Shown here: one piece after another, positions 23,679-32,259 of the stretch | How the letters are laid out: each line of letters starts with the position of its first letter | Position numbering within the stretch: the first letter of the stretch is position 1 | Origin: Kribbella albertanoniae | Lineage (GTDB): Bacteria; Actinomycetota; Actinomycetes; Propionibacteriales; Kribbellaceae | Assembly (NCBI RefSeq): GCF_004348455.1 | Contig: NZ_SMKA01000024.1 | Coordinates: forward strand, 1-54,218 | DNA: 54,218 nucleotides | Direction: 5' to 3' | Translations under genes and position numbers: made by a program | Notes under the pieces: model-generated | What the model was told of the DNA's origin: nothing | Seen by the model: the letters and a program-made list of their open reading frames with translations, nothing else | Databases searched by the model: none

Positions 23679-24235
23679 CAGCGTTCTCCTTCGCTCTCGA
23701 CCTTTTTCTTCAGCTCGTCCTTGGGCAGGCCCGAGGTGCCGGAGATGTCGGCGTTGGCGGCCTGCTGGGCGAGCTGGTCCCGGGTCATGTCGCCGGGCTG
23801 TTCACCGAGGTGTTCCTTGCGGCTGGCAACGAATGCGTCACCGAGCTCCGCCCGGCGCTGCTCGGACAGGTTCGACCGCATTCCGGGGAGGACCTTGGTC
23901 TCTTCCTCCTCGACGTGGTGAGTGACCGCGTCGATCAGGTTCTGCAGCACGGTGTCGAACTGGGCCGACGCCGGGTCGGTCGCGGCGAGTTTGGCCAGCA
24001 GTTGGTCGGCCTCGATGTGCTCCTGCTGGCTGTGCGAAACCTCTTCCTTCTCACCAGCCTCCTCCGCGGCGACCGGGTAGACCTCCGCCTCCTCGGCGCG
24101 GCTGTGAGCGGTCAGCAGCGTCGTCAGCACCGGCAGGAGATTCGGGCGTTTCTCCGGGCTCGCCTTGAGTTCGTCGAACAGCCGCTCGACTTCACGGTGG
24201 TCCTGCATGATCAGGTCCACGACGTCTGCAGACAT
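23678..24235 (-). CDS. Hemerythrin HHE-domain protein
   Basis: 185 residues. Iron-ligand pattern of the four-helix bundle: DHREVERLFDEL, then HSRAEEAEVYP, QQEHIEADQL and HHVEEEETKVLPG. A C-terminal tail (MTRDQLAQQAANADISGTSG, LPKDELKKKVESEGER) resembles a Rho-N/SAP-like helical extension. Hemerythrin proteins bind oxygen, NO or other small oxidants through a di-iron site. Divergent from the SigF-like gene, with which it shares a promoter motif, so it is a candidate stress-regulon member. Confidence 0.9.
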   Translation of the reverse strand: MSADVVDLIMQDHREVERLFDELKASPEKRPNLLPVLTTLLTAHSRAEEAEVYPVAAEEAGEKEEVSHSQQEHIEADQLLAKLAATDPASAQFDTVLQNLIDAVTHHVEEEETKVLPGMRSNLSEQRRAELGDAFVASRKEHLGEQPGDMTRDQLAQQAANADISGTSGLPKDELKKKVESEGER

Positions 24236-24273
24236 CGTTGTCTCCTTCTGTGGTTGGGATGGCGCCGCTCCGG

Positions 24274-24344
24274 TACCCAGCCGAAACCACCGGATTTGGA
24301 TCGAATCTCGGGCGTGGCGCGCATGAGATCGGGGCGGCTGGGTA
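24274..24344. promoter_or_regulatory. Facing copies of CGGCTGGGTA between hemerythrin and SigF-like genes
   Basis: CGGCTGGGTA occurs on the plus strand at 24335-24344, toward the sigma gene, and on the minus strand at 24283-24274, toward the hemerythrin gene. GGGTA is the core of the -10 used by SigB/SigF-type sigma factors. A clean GTTT -35 at the usual distance is not evident for either copy, so promoter status is tentative. Autoregulation of the sigma factor and control of the hemerythrin operon would follow if real. Confidence 0.4.
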
Positions 24345-24413
24345 GTTGAACAACGCCATTTGACCGCGGTTCAGATGTGTGCCGCGCCGTGACGTCTTTG
24401 TCGCGAGGTCAAA

Positions 24414-25232
24414 ATGACTGTTTCTGTGAGTGAGTCCGTGCCGACGCAGTGTTCGTCGGCCAAGGATCGGGCCGCCCGGGAGGCGGCGACGGTGGAACTG
24501 TTCGAGCAGCGAGCTCGAACGTCGGATCCGGTGGAGCAACAGGTTCTGCTCGAGCGGATCGTGGAACTGAATCTGGAGATCGCCCGGGGGATCGCGGGGC
24601 GGTTCCGCGGCCGGGGTGTCGAGCTCGAGGACCTGGAGCAGGTGGCGTTCCTCGGGCTGATGAAGGCCGCGACGAACTACCGGCTGGATGCGGAGACGCC
24701 GTTCATCGGCTACGCCGTACCGACGATCAGAGGTGAGGTACGGCGGTACTTCCGCGACTCGGCGTGGACCGTGCGGATCCCGCGGCGGCTGCAGGAATTG
24801 CAGGGGCTGGTGTCGGCCAAACTGCCCGATCTCGAGCAGGAGCTGGGCCGTGAGCCGTCGACCGAGGAGCTGGCCGAGTATCTCGAGGTCGAGGCTGAGG
24901 AGATCGAGCAGGCGCTGGCGGCCAAGGGCTGCTTCAACACCCTCTCGCTCGATCGGCCGGCCGACGACAACGGGCTGAGCCTGGCCGAGGTCGTGCCCGA
25001 CGAGGAGGACATCGCGGTCAGCCAGTTGGAGGCAGTGGACATGCTGCAGCCGATTCTGGAGGACCTCGGTCCGCGCGAGCGGCGGATCCTGGAGCTGCGC
25101 TTCATCGAAGGATGGACGCAGTCCGACATCGGCGCCGAAATCGGTGTCAGTCAGATGCAGGTCTCACGACTGCTTCGTCGTACCCTCACCGACCTTCGGG
25201 AACGTCTCTCCCCGATGTCGGTAGCAGCTTGA
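24414..25232 (+). CDS. SigB/SigF/SigG-type (group 3) sigma factor
   Basis: 272 residues. Region 2 (LNLEIARGIAGRFRGRGVEL; EDLEQVAFLGLMKAATNYRL; FIGYAVPTIRGEVRRYFRDS), region 3 (WTVRIPRRLQELQGLVSAKL; LGREPSTEELAEYL) and region 4 (LEDLGPRERRILELRFIEGW; TQSDIGAEIGVSQMQVSRLL) are all present. This class controls general stress or developmental genes and is normally held by an RsbW-type anti-sigma factor; none is encoded next to it. ATG at 24414. Confidence 0.92.
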   Translation: MTVSVSESVPTQCSSAKDRAAREAATVELFEQRARTSDPVEQQVLLERIVELNLEIARGIAGRFRGRGVELEDLEQVAFLGLMKAATNYRLDAETPFIGYAVPTIRGEVRRYFRDSAWTVRIPRRLQELQGLVSAKLPDLEQELGREPSTEELAEYLEVEAEEIEQALAAKGCFNTLSLDRPADDNGLSLAEVVPDEEDIAVSQLEAVDMLQPILEDLGPRERRILELRFIEGWTQSDIGAEIGVSQMQVSRLLRRTLTDLRERLSPMSVAA

Positions 25233-25247
25233 TCGGTGGGGTGGACC

Positions 25248-26423
25248 ATGCGTGAAAGCGTGGTCCACCCGGACCGCCAATCGGTGCTGACGGCCGTCCT
25301 TCCGGGGACGGCGATGATCGCGGTGACGTTCGGCCTCGGACGGTATGGCTACGGCCTGCTCCTGCCGGACATGCGGGCCGAGCTCGGCGTCAGTACCGGT
25401 GCGGCCGGGGTGATCTCGTCGGCGGCGGGCGTGTCGTATCTGGTCGGCAACCTGGCTGTCGTTCCGCTGACGAGCCGTCGCGGTTCACGGGTGGCAGTGG
25501 CCGCCGCAGCATTGTTCGCGGCGGTTGGGATGTGCCTCGTCGCGATCTCCCGCGGTACGGCGTCCTTGGCGCTCGGAGTGATTGTTGCCGGAACCGCGGC
25601 CGGGCTGGCGTTGCCGCCGTACGCGGATATCGTGGCGGCCCGGATTCCGGCGGAACGGCGCAAGCACTCCTGGTCGATCATCAGCTCCGGAACCGGGTGG
25701 GGAGTGGCGATCGCAGGGCCGGTCGCCATCGTCGCCGGCAGCAGTTGGCGCATCGGCTGGCTGCTGTTCGCGGTTCTCGCGCTCGCCGCCGGCGCCCTGG
25801 CCACCGTGCGAGCTGGACCGGCAACGAACGCCGAGAGAACCCGCCGTACCGGGCCTCCGTGGTTTCGCCGACCGACAGCCGGTGCCCTGGTGGTTTCCGC
25901 TGTCCTCATCGGCGCCGGCAGCGCAGCCTGGTGGGCCTTCAGCGTCGACGCTCTGCGCGCGGAATCGGTGGGCACCACGGCTGCCCGCATCATCTATGCG
26001 CTGACCGGAGCGGCGAGCTTGCTCGGTTCGTTCAACGCAATTCTCGTTGCCAGGTTGGGCTTACCGGGCAGCTACCTGACGACGGCCGGGGGTCTGGGCC
26101 TCGCCATCATCGCCTTCGCCCTGCTGACCGGCCACCCGATCCTCGCCGCGATCGCAGCGGCCGCCTTCGGTGCGACGTACGCCGCAGTCGTCGCGACCCA
26201 AGGCCTCTGGAGTGCCCAGATCTTCCCCGAGCACCCCACCGCCGGCGTCGCCCTCTTCACCACGGCCCTCACCGCCGGAACCCTCGTCGGCCCCACCGTG
26301 TCCGGCCTCACCATCGAGCACCTGGGCTACCGCCCAACCTTCCTCAGCGCAGGAGCCCTCGTCCTGGCCGCCCTCCTCGTCCGCCCCAACCAATCGACTT
26401 CGAGAGGAACAGGTGATGACTGA
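25248..26423 (+). CDS. MFS transporter, YbfB/YjiJ-like
   Basis: 391 residues from ATG 25248 (MRESVVHPDRQSVLTAVLPG), 15 bp after the sigma gene; a GTG at 25236 is possible but leaves a worse ribosome site. Twelve hydrophobic helices. FGLGRYGYGLLLPDMRAELG and LTSRRGSRVAVAAA after helix 2 fit the YbfB/YjiJ branch of the major facilitator superfamily. Substrate unknown. The short distance to the sigma gene suggests co-transcription. Overlaps the next gene by 8 bp. Confidence 0.85.
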   Translation: MRESVVHPDRQSVLTAVLPGTAMIAVTFGLGRYGYGLLLPDMRAELGVSTGAAGVISSAAGVSYLVGNLAVVPLTSRRGSRVAVAAAALFAAVGMCLVAISRGTASLALGVIVAGTAAGLALPPYADIVAARIPAERRKHSWSIISSGTGWGVAIAGPVAIVAGSSWRIGWLLFAVLALAAGALATVRAGPATNAERTRRTGPPWFRRPTAGALVVSAVLIGAGSAAWWAFSVDALRAESVGTTAARIIYALTGAASLLGSFNAILVARLGLPGSYLTTAGGLGLAIIAFALLTGHPILAAIAAAAFGATYAAVVATQGLWSAQIFPEHPTAGVALFTTALTAGTLVGPTVSGLTIEHLGYRPTFLSAGALVLAALLVRPNQSTSRGTGDD

Positions 26424-27216
26424 TCACCAGGTCCGGCTGATGACGTGGAACATCTGGTGGCGCTTCGGACCACGGTGGTGCGAGCGGCAACCGGGCATCC
26501 TCGAGACGATCCGCCGCTTCACGCCGGACATCGTCGGATTGCAGGAAGTGTGGGGCACTCAGGGCACAACGCAGGCCGACGAGCTGGCCGATGCCCTGGG
26601 CCTGCACGCCGCGTTTGCCGCGCCCTCGTATCCGGCTTCGAACCAATCCGACGTCGAGCTGGGTGTCGCGCTGCTCAGTCGCTGGCCGATCACGCAGTAC
26701 GACGGCCTCCCGATGCCGGCACGTCATCGCGCCTGGGATCCCGTCGTACTGAAGGCTGCAGCGGACCATCCGGCGGGCCGGATGCCGATTCTCGTGGCCT
26801 GCTTGGAGCACGCGACCACCTATAGCGACGATCGATTGGCGCAAGCCACCCTGCTCGCCGACCTCGCGACCGACCCGTCAACCGACGGACCCTGCCCGTC
26901 CCTCGCGATCGGCGACCTCAACGCTGCCGCGGACAGCGCCGTACTGCGGCCGTTGCGTGAAGTGTTGATCGAGGCCTGGACCGCCGGCGGTGGCGCCGCG
27001 GATGCGATCACCCTGCCGTCCAGCCACCCGTCGGCCCCGCTCGAGGCAGGACCAGAGTTGGTCGATCAACGCATCGACCACATCTTCTACCGGCCAGGCC
27101 ACGAGGATCAGTTGGTCGGCGTGGAATCAGCGAAGATCGCAGGCGATTCGTACGACGGCATCTATCCGTCCGACCATCGCGCGGTCATCTGCGACCTTCG
27201 CTGGCACGACCGCTAG
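26416..27216 (+). CDS. Endonuclease/exonuclease/phosphatase-family protein
   Basis: 266 residues from ATG 26416, overlapping the MFS stop; the frame upstream is an antisense-type shadow. Family motifs: LMTWNIWW (N of the active site), DIVGLQEVWG (metal-binding Glu), AIGDLNAAADSAVL, and the C-terminal RIDHIFYRPG and SDHRAVICDL (catalytic His). It hydrolyses a phosphodiester or phosphomonoester; substrate unknown. No signal peptide, so cytoplasmic. Confidence 0.9.
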   Translation: MTDHQVRLMTWNIWWRFGPRWCERQPGILETIRRFTPDIVGLQEVWGTQGTTQADELADALGLHAAFAAPSYPASNQSDVELGVALLSRWPITQYDGLPMPARHRAWDPVVLKAAADHPAGRMPILVACLEHATTYSDDRLAQATLLADLATDPSTDGPCPSLAIGDLNAAADSAVLRPLREVLIEAWTAGGGAADAITLPSSHPSAPLEAGPELVDQRIDHIFYRPGHEDQLVGVESAKIAGDSYDGIYPSDHRAVICDLRWHDR

Positions 27217-27223
27217 CCGCACG

Positions 27224-27460
27224 TCAGTTCCACCAGTAGAAGTGGTAGCCGCCGCCCTTGTAGTAGATCTCGCTGACGATGTAGTTCTTGACGAAGCCGT
27301 AGTCGTACCACTGGGCCCAGCACGCGTCGTACTCGTAGCCGCAGGCGACCTCGCCTTGGGATTCGACGACCGGATCAGCCGCGTGTGCTGCGGTGGCCCC
27401 GCCGCAAGCCACCGCCACGACCATCGCCGCCACCGCGATCATTCGTCTGCTCGTTCTCAT
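27224..27460 (-). CDS. Small secreted aromatic-rich protein
   Basis: 78 residues from ATG 27460 (MRTSRRMIAVAAMVVAVACG). A signal peptide ends near AAHA-AD. The mature part is about 50 residues with two cysteines spaced six apart (ACGYEYDACWA) and many Tyr/Trp (WAQWYDYGFVKNY, YYKGGGYHFYWWN). Ribosome site GGGCGGAG. It ends 8 bp from the convergent phosphodiesterase gene. No recognised family; could be a small antimicrobial, signalling or wall-associated protein, which is unproven. Confidence 0.75.
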   Translation of the reverse strand: MRTSRRMIAVAAMVVAVACGGATAAHAADPVVESQGEVACGYEYDACWAQWYDYGFVKNYIVSEIYYKGGGYHFYWWN

Positions 27461-27600
27461 CACTCCGCCCTTCCACCCGATTCTTGCCCTGCGCAACCTC
27501 GTTACGCCTTGTAGATCGACCGGTACCCACCGTGATCGCGGTGAAGCTGGCCGATCGACAGGCGTCGTACATGCTCTTGCGGTTATATAGCTGCCTGGAT

Positions 27601-27945
27601 ATGTTGGGTTTCGTGAGTGCTCCCTTTGAGGTCCTGGCCGAGCCGAGGCGGCGGCAGATTCTCGACTTGCTGCGGCAGCGGCCTCGGTTGGTCGGTGAGC
27701 TGACCGACGAGCTCGGGCTCAGCCAGCCGGGTGTGTCGAAGCATCTGCGCGTGCTGCGCGAGGCGGGGCTTGTCGGTGTGCGGCAGGACGCGCAGCGGCG
27801 GTGGTACGAGCTCCGGCTGGAGCCGTTGCGCGAGCTGGACGCCTGGCTGCATCCGTACCGGATCCTGTGGGACCGCGCTCTGGACGACCTCGAGGACCAC
27901 CTGGACACGATGCCGGACGAGGTCCGGCCCCGAACGGAAGGCTGA
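27601..27945 (+). CDS. ArsR-type winged-helix regulator
   Basis: 114 residues if ATG 27601 is used, 110 from GTG 27613; neither has a clear ribosome site. A TATATA box at 27584-27589 would place the transcription start near the ATG, so a leaderless message is possible. FEVLAEPRRRQILDLLRQRP, ELGLSQPGVSKHLRVLREAG and QRRWYELRLEP form the helix-turn-helix and wing of the ArsR fold. No metal-binding cysteines. It is coupled by TGATG to an SRPBCC gene, the usual pairing for this regulator type. Confidence 0.9.
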   Translation: MLGFVSAPFEVLAEPRRRQILDLLRQRPRLVGELTDELGLSQPGVSKHLRVLREAGLVGVRQDAQRRWYELRLEPLRELDAWLHPYRILWDRALDDLEDHLDTMPDEVRPRTEG

Positions 27946-28679
27946 TGATGGCGAACGAAACCTTGCGGACGATCGAGGGCCGCTCGGTACTGCGGATGGA
28001 GCGGCAGCTGCGGCACCCGGCCGAGAAGGTATGGCGCGCGCTGACCGACCCCGCTGAGCTGGTCCACTGGTTCCCCGCGACCGTGCAGTTGGAGCCGCGG
28101 ATCGGTAGTCGCGTCGAGTACGTGATGGACGGTGAGCCGGGCGGTGACGGGGAGGTGCTCGAGTTCGATCCGCCGCGGGTGTTCGCGATCACCTGGAGCG
28201 GCGAGGTGCTGCGGTGGGAGCTGCTGCCCGCCGAGGACGGCTGTCTGCTCGTCCTCAGTCACACCTTCGACGATCACTTCGGTGCGGCGAGCTTCGCATC
28301 GGGCTGGACGCTCTGCCTGGAAGCCCTGGGCCTCCGCCTCCTCGGCAAACCGATCGACATCGAGCCGGACACCGGCGTACTGCACGACCATTATCTCGAA
28401 CAGCTCGGCCTCGACCAGGGCACAGCCGAAGAGACGTCAGACGGCTGGACGGTCCGCTTCGAACGCCAACTCACCCGCCCCGCCGAGACGGTACGACCCC
28501 TACTTGCGGCGTACGACGACGCCCGCTGGGAGCTGACCACCGGCACCGGCCACGGTGCCCGCCTGATCGTCACGCAGACCGGCCTGGCGACCCCGGATAA
28601 GGCGCTGGTGGAGTGGCGTGAACGCCTCGACAAACTCGCCGCCGACCTGCTGAAAACCCCGCCTGCGAAGCTCAACTGA
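27945..28679 (+). CDS. SRPBCC/AHSA1-type protein
   Basis: 244 residues (ATG 27945, or 27948 one codon on). The N-terminal AHSA1-like helix-grip domain (LRMERQLRHPAEKVWRALTD; ELVHWFPATV; FDPPRVFAITWSGEVLRWEL) fills about 150 residues. A second, partial repeat near the C-terminus begins WTVRFERQLTRPAETVRPLL. This layout of ArsR regulator plus AHSA1 protein is common in soil bacteria; the ligand is unknown. Translationally coupled to the regulator. Confidence 0.87.
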   Translation: MMANETLRTIEGRSVLRMERQLRHPAEKVWRALTDPAELVHWFPATVQLEPRIGSRVEYVMDGEPGGDGEVLEFDPPRVFAITWSGEVLRWELLPAEDGCLLVLSHTFDDHFGAASFASGWTLCLEALGLRLLGKPIDIEPDTGVLHDHYLEQLGLDQGTAEETSDGWTVRFERQLTRPAETVRPLLAAYDDARWELTTGTGHGARLIVTQTGLATPDKALVEWRERLDKLAADLLKTPPAKLN

Positions 28680-28719
28680 ACGACAAACCCTCGCGCAGGG
28701 GCGCAGGAGGTGGTAGGAC

Positions 28720-29700
28720 GTGCAAATGGGACTGTCCATCCTCTCTGACGCCGCGGAGCCGCTCTACCGTGCTGCCGTCGTGAGCGGGCGGACGAGCCTG
28801 GAGGATCTGGCCGAACGCGCTGGTATCGACCGCGCCACGGCTGCACGCGAGGTCGAGGTGCTTGCCGCCATCGGTCTGCTCGACGTGAGTGAGGGGATGA
28901 TCGAAGCAGCCGCTCCCCGGATTCCGTTGGAGCACGTGGCAGCCGAGCATGCCCGGGCTGCGGACGCCACTCGCCGGATCGCCTCGGTGTTCGCCGACAT
29001 CTGGAACGAGGCCGGCGACCGGCTGAACTTCGTGGAGGTCATTGCCGACGAGGCGCGGATCCAGGCCGTCCACGCCAAGCTGATGGATGACACGACCTCG
29101 ACCGTCGATGGCTTGTGCATCGGCCCGGTGTCGCCGCGGAAGATGCAGCCTGGCATGAAGATCCCGCGGCCGCAGGTGGCGGACGGATTCTTCGACGCTT
29201 TGGAGCGCGGCGTGCGGGCCCGCGGTTTGTACGGCGTCTCTCTTCTCGAGGACTTCGAAGGACTTGCCGCCGTCCATCAGTGCATCGCGGCCGGCGAGCA
29301 GGCGCGCGTCTTCGCTCAGGTGCCGCTCAACCTGATGCTGTTCGATGACCGGCGGGCGCTGATCGCCGTACCGGGTCAGCGAGGGGCACGGCGTTCGGTC
29401 ATCGTCGTCCACGAATCCGGCCTGCTCGACTGCTTGGTCGGCCTCTTCGACGTTTTCTGGCAGATGGGCGTGCCCTTGTCGGCGGAGTCTCGGGCGGTTG
29501 ACGCGCTGGACGGTCCGGATCCGGAGGAGCAGCAGTTGCTGTCCTACCTTGCCGCCGGTCTCACCGATGAGGCGATCGCCCGCGACCTGGGGGTGAGTGC
29601 TCGCACGGTTGGCCGGCGGATCGCTCGTCTCGAAGAGGTCCTCGGCGCCCACAGCCGATTCCAGTTGGCGATCCAGGCGAGCCGTCGAGACTGGATCTGA
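28720..29700 (+). CDS. Two-HTH transcriptional regulator (TrmB/LuxR-like)
   Basis: 326 residues, GTG start at 28720 after AGGAGGTGG. An N-terminal winged helix (GRTSLEDLAERAGIDRATAA; REVEVLAAIGLLDVS), a central domain of about 180 residues resembling phospholipase-D-like/TrmB sensor folds, and a C-terminal LuxR-type helix-turn-helix (LLSYLAAGLTDEAIARDLGV; SARTVGRRIARLEEVLGA). This two-HTH layout is frequent in actinomycetes; the ligand is unknown. Followed by a perfect terminator hairpin. Confidence 0.85.
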   Translation: MQMGLSILSDAAEPLYRAAVVSGRTSLEDLAERAGIDRATAAREVEVLAAIGLLDVSEGMIEAAAPRIPLEHVAAEHARAADATRRIASVFADIWNEAGDRLNFVEVIADEARIQAVHAKLMDDTTSTVDGLCIGPVSPRKMQPGMKIPRPQVADGFFDALERGVRARGLYGVSLLEDFEGLAAVHQCIAAGEQARVFAQVPLNLMLFDDRRALIAVPGQRGARRSVIVVHESGLLDCLVGLFDVFWQMGVPLSAESRAVDALDGPDPEEQQLLSYLAAGLTDEAIARDLGVSARTVGRRIARLEEVLGAHSRFQLAIQASRRDWI

Positions 29701-29708
29701 GCTGTAGA

Positions 29709-29737
29709 ACGGCTCCGGCGCGCATCGCCGGAGCCGT
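29709..29737. terminator. Bidirectional hairpin terminator
   Basis: ACGGCTCCGGCG, loop CGCAT, CGCCGGAGCCGT: a perfect 12-bp stem between the convergent regulator (ends 29700) and metalloprotease (ends 29748). Confidence 0.85.
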
Positions 29738-29747
29738 CCGTGCAGGG

Positions 29748-30545
29748 TTACTCAGATACAGAGGCCGTGAATGCGCCGGATCCGGAGTCGGCCTTCACCA
29801 CGAGGCGGTAGGTGCCCGCCGTGTTGTTGTAGGTGAAAGACTCGTCCGGGTTCGGAGTGATGCCCTGGGCAACGGTCACCCAGTAGTAGCCGAACAGCTG
29901 CTGCTGCAGGTAGACGTCGAAGTCGCTACCGGTCGGCCCGTCGAGGCAGACCTTGAGCTGGCCCGCGTCGCTGTCGCTGAAGGCGGCGAAGGTCTTGCTG
30001 CCGCCCGCGGTGAGGGTGCCGCTGTACTTGAGCTCGCCGGTGCAGGCCCCGCCACCGCCAGCGCCGGACACGACCCACGAGAAGGACACGCTGGCCGTCT
30101 TACCCGCGGCGTCAGTGACCTTCGCCGTCACCGAGGAGGTGGCTGCGGTGGTCGGGGTGCCGGAGATGAGACCGGTCGAGGCGTTGACCGTGAGACCTGC
30201 CGGGAGACCTGTCGCCGACCACGAGTACGGCGTCGTACCGCCCGTCGCTGCGAGCTGCAGCGTGTCCGCGGTCCCGGCCGTGCTCGTCTGCGCGCCCGGG
30301 TTGGTGACCGTCGGCGTACCGGGGTCGGGGTTGCCGGTGCCACAGGTCTCGGTCGTCGCAGCGACGGCGATGGCCGTGAAGGCCTTCTCGACCGCTTGGC
30401 ATTCCGCCGAGCCCGCGCCGTACAGGTCCTTGGCGGACTTGACCGCGCCGGTGCGGGCGTTGGCGTACTTGCTCGACGACGTGAGGTAGGTCGCCAGCGT
30501 GCGGTACCAGATCTTCTCCGCCTTCGCGCGACCGATGCCGGTCAC
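29748..30545 (-). CDS. C-terminal part of M4 metalloprotease gene, in a second frame
   Basis: 265 residues beginning MTGIGRAKAEKIWYRTLATY, which is the helical C-terminal subdomain of thermolysin-like proteases (to about 70). It continues with a putative Ig (He_PIG) domain (LAATGGTTPYSWSATGLPAG; LISGTPTTAATSSVTAKVTD) at about 75-155 and a pre-peptidase C-terminal (PPC) domain (FDVYLQQQLFGYYWVTVAQG) at about 170-262. Its GTG overlaps the TGA of the catalytic part (GTGA). It continues the protease in a shifted frame, so it is either a separate, re-initiated polypeptide or the back half of a frameshifted gene. Confidence 0.85.
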   Translation of the reverse strand: MTGIGRAKAEKIWYRTLATYLTSSSKYANARTGAVKSAKDLYGAGSAECQAVEKAFTAIAVAATTETCGTGNPDPGTPTVTNPGAQTSTAGTADTLQLAATGGTTPYSWSATGLPAGLTVNASTGLISGTPTTAATSSVTAKVTDAAGKTASVSFSWVVSGAGGGGACTGELKYSGTLTAGGSKTFAAFSDSDAGQLKVCLDGPTGSDFDVYLQQQLFGYYWVTVAQGITPNPDESFTYNNTAGTYRLVVKADSGSGAFTASVSE

Positions 30546-31957
30546 GCCGCGGCGCCGGAACAGGTGGGGGAGTTGTAGCTGACTCCGTTGATCGTCTTGG
30601 CGCCCGAGCCCTCGGAGAGCATGTAGTACCAGTGGTTGAGCGGGCCCGAGGAGTAGTGCGGGTCGAGGCCGCCGAGCGTCGAGGACCAGCAGTCCTTCGA
30701 CGCACCGTCCTTGCTCGGCTTGTCCATGTAGCGCAGCGGCGAACCATCGCCACGGATGTTGATCTCTTCCCCGATGAAGTAGTCCGGTACGTCGTTGGCG
30801 TTGTTCACGTAGAACTCGACCGCCGTACCGAAGATGTCGGACGTCGCCTCGTTCAGGCCGCCGGCCTCACCGCTGTACACGAGTCCTGCGGTGTTCTCGG
30901 TGACACCGTGGCTCATCTCGTGCGCGGCGACGTCCAGCTCGGTGAGCGGGGCAGCGTTGTTCGCGCCGTCGCCGTACGACATCTGCGTGCCGTCCCAGAA
31001 CGCGTTGACCATCGCGTCGGCGAAGTGAACGCGCGAGCGGGCGCCGCGGCCGTCGTTCCAGATGCCGTTCCGGCCGAGCTGCGTCTTGTAGTACTCGAAG
31101 GTCTTCTGCGCGCCGTAGAGCGCGTCGACCGCGGCGGACGCACGGTCGGACTGCGCACCGCTGCCCCACTTGTCGTCGGCGTCGGTGAAGAGGTCGCCGT
31201 CCGGGCCTTCACCCGTGTTGGGGTCGCCCTGGTTGTGTACGTCGGTGGCCGTGTTGCCCGCCGCGTCCTTCATCTCGAAACCGCCGCCCGACTTGGCGGT
31301 GGTGTTGATGGTGACGTTGCCGACGAAGATGCCGTCGCCGGTGCCGGTCTTGATCTCGTCGTCGGTCAGCAGTACGGCGCCCGTGGCGGCGTCGACGTAC
31401 GTGTGCAGGCGGGTCGGCACCTGGTTGGCGCGAATACCGGTCGTCAGTACGTCGTATGCCAGTTTCGGACCCTGGTCGGTGACGAGAACGACGAGTTCGT
31501 TGCCGGCGGTCTTCTCCTCTTTGGCGCCCTGTGCGGTGGCGAGTCCCTTGGCCTGGGCTGCTGCCTTGGAGATCTTGGCGGTCCGCGAAGCAGGGGAGAT
31601 GTTCTTGCGGCCGTAGTTGTACGTGACTGCCTTGACCGAGCCCTTCGCGTCCTTGTGGGCAACGAAGTCACCACCGATGACCCGTAGCCCGTCGAGCGTG
31701 CGCTCGTAACGCACGTGCCTGGCGCCACTGGCATCCTCGATGACCGCTTTGACGGTCAGCTTCTCGCCCGATGCCAGGCCCAGCGCGGAAGCGCTCGCCG
31801 GGGCGTTCGTCTGCTCGTTGGCAGCCAAGGACTTCGACTCGTGGGCAACGGCGCCAGGGGGTGCCTGGTCGGCGCCACCAGCGAAGGCGGGCGACACCAC
31901 CAGCACAGCAGCGAGGAGACCGCCGGTGGCGGCCAACCTGGTTCGGGGACGATTCAC
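30542..31957 (-). CDS. Secreted M4 (thermolysin/griselysin-like) metalloprotease, catalytic part
   Basis: 471 residues from GTG 31957 (AGGAGC upstream). Signal peptide (RLAATGGLLAAVLVVSPAFA), FTP/PepSY propeptide to about 190, then the M4 domain. HEMSH is the zinc site, GLNEATSDIFG supplies the third ligand, and HYSSGPLNHWYYML holds the active-site His. The frame ends CSGAAA-stop, whereas the family continues with VTGIGRAKAEKIWY, which is found in the overlapping downstream frame. One base missing in the GC-rich GGCGCCGCGGC run would explain this. All catalytic residues lie in this part. Confidence 0.9.
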   Translation of the reverse strand: MNRPRTRLAATGGLLAAVLVVSPAFAGGADQAPPGAVAHESKSLAANEQTNAPASASALGLASGEKLTVKAVIEDASGARHVRYERTLDGLRVIGGDFVAHKDAKGSVKAVTYNYGRKNISPASRTAKISKAAAQAKGLATAQGAKEEKTAGNELVVLVTDQGPKLAYDVLTTGIRANQVPTRLHTYVDAATGAVLLTDDEIKTGTGDGIFVGNVTINTTAKSGGGFEMKDAAGNTATDVHNQGDPNTGEGPDGDLFTDADDKWGSGAQSDRASAAVDALYGAQKTFEYYKTQLGRNGIWNDGRGARSRVHFADAMVNAFWDGTQMSYGDGANNAAPLTELDVAAHEMSHGVTENTAGLVYSGEAGGLNEATSDIFGTAVEFYVNNANDVPDYFIGEEINIRGDGSPLRYMDKPSKDGASKDCWSSTLGGLDPHYSSGPLNHWYYMLSEGSGAKTINGVSYNSPTCSGAAA

Positions 31958-32259
31958 AACTGCTCCTTTGGCGGGGTCGACGATCAGCCGACCTGGGACG
32001 CGCCGGACAGGCGCTTGGGGTGCTCCGAGTTTGAGCACGCCCCCCAACCAGCGGAAGGCGTCGATGTGGCCGAGATCGGCACCGCCGATTTACGACATCA
32101 AGATCGTTGCCAAAGGCACACTGTGAGTAGCTGTCGGATCACAGCATGAGCCCACAGGTCACGGCCGGTGTGCTTGCCCGAGGCAAGAGCTGACAGCTGC
32201 GACACTGTCCTCCACACTGAGCTGACAGGGGAATCTCGGCACGGGGTGAGGGAGCAGCT
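31958..32259. promoter_or_regulatory. Divergent intergenic region with paired direct repeats
   Basis: 302 bp between the metalloprotease (minus) and a small protein (plus); no gene seen. GAGCTGACAG occurs at 32187-32196 and again at 32219-32228, 32 bp apart (three helical turns). GACAG-N8-CTGTC (32192-32209) and the hairpin CTTGCC-CGA-GGCAAG (32173-32187) overlap or adjoin the first copy. A binding site for an unidentified regulator is plausible. Confidence 0.4.
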
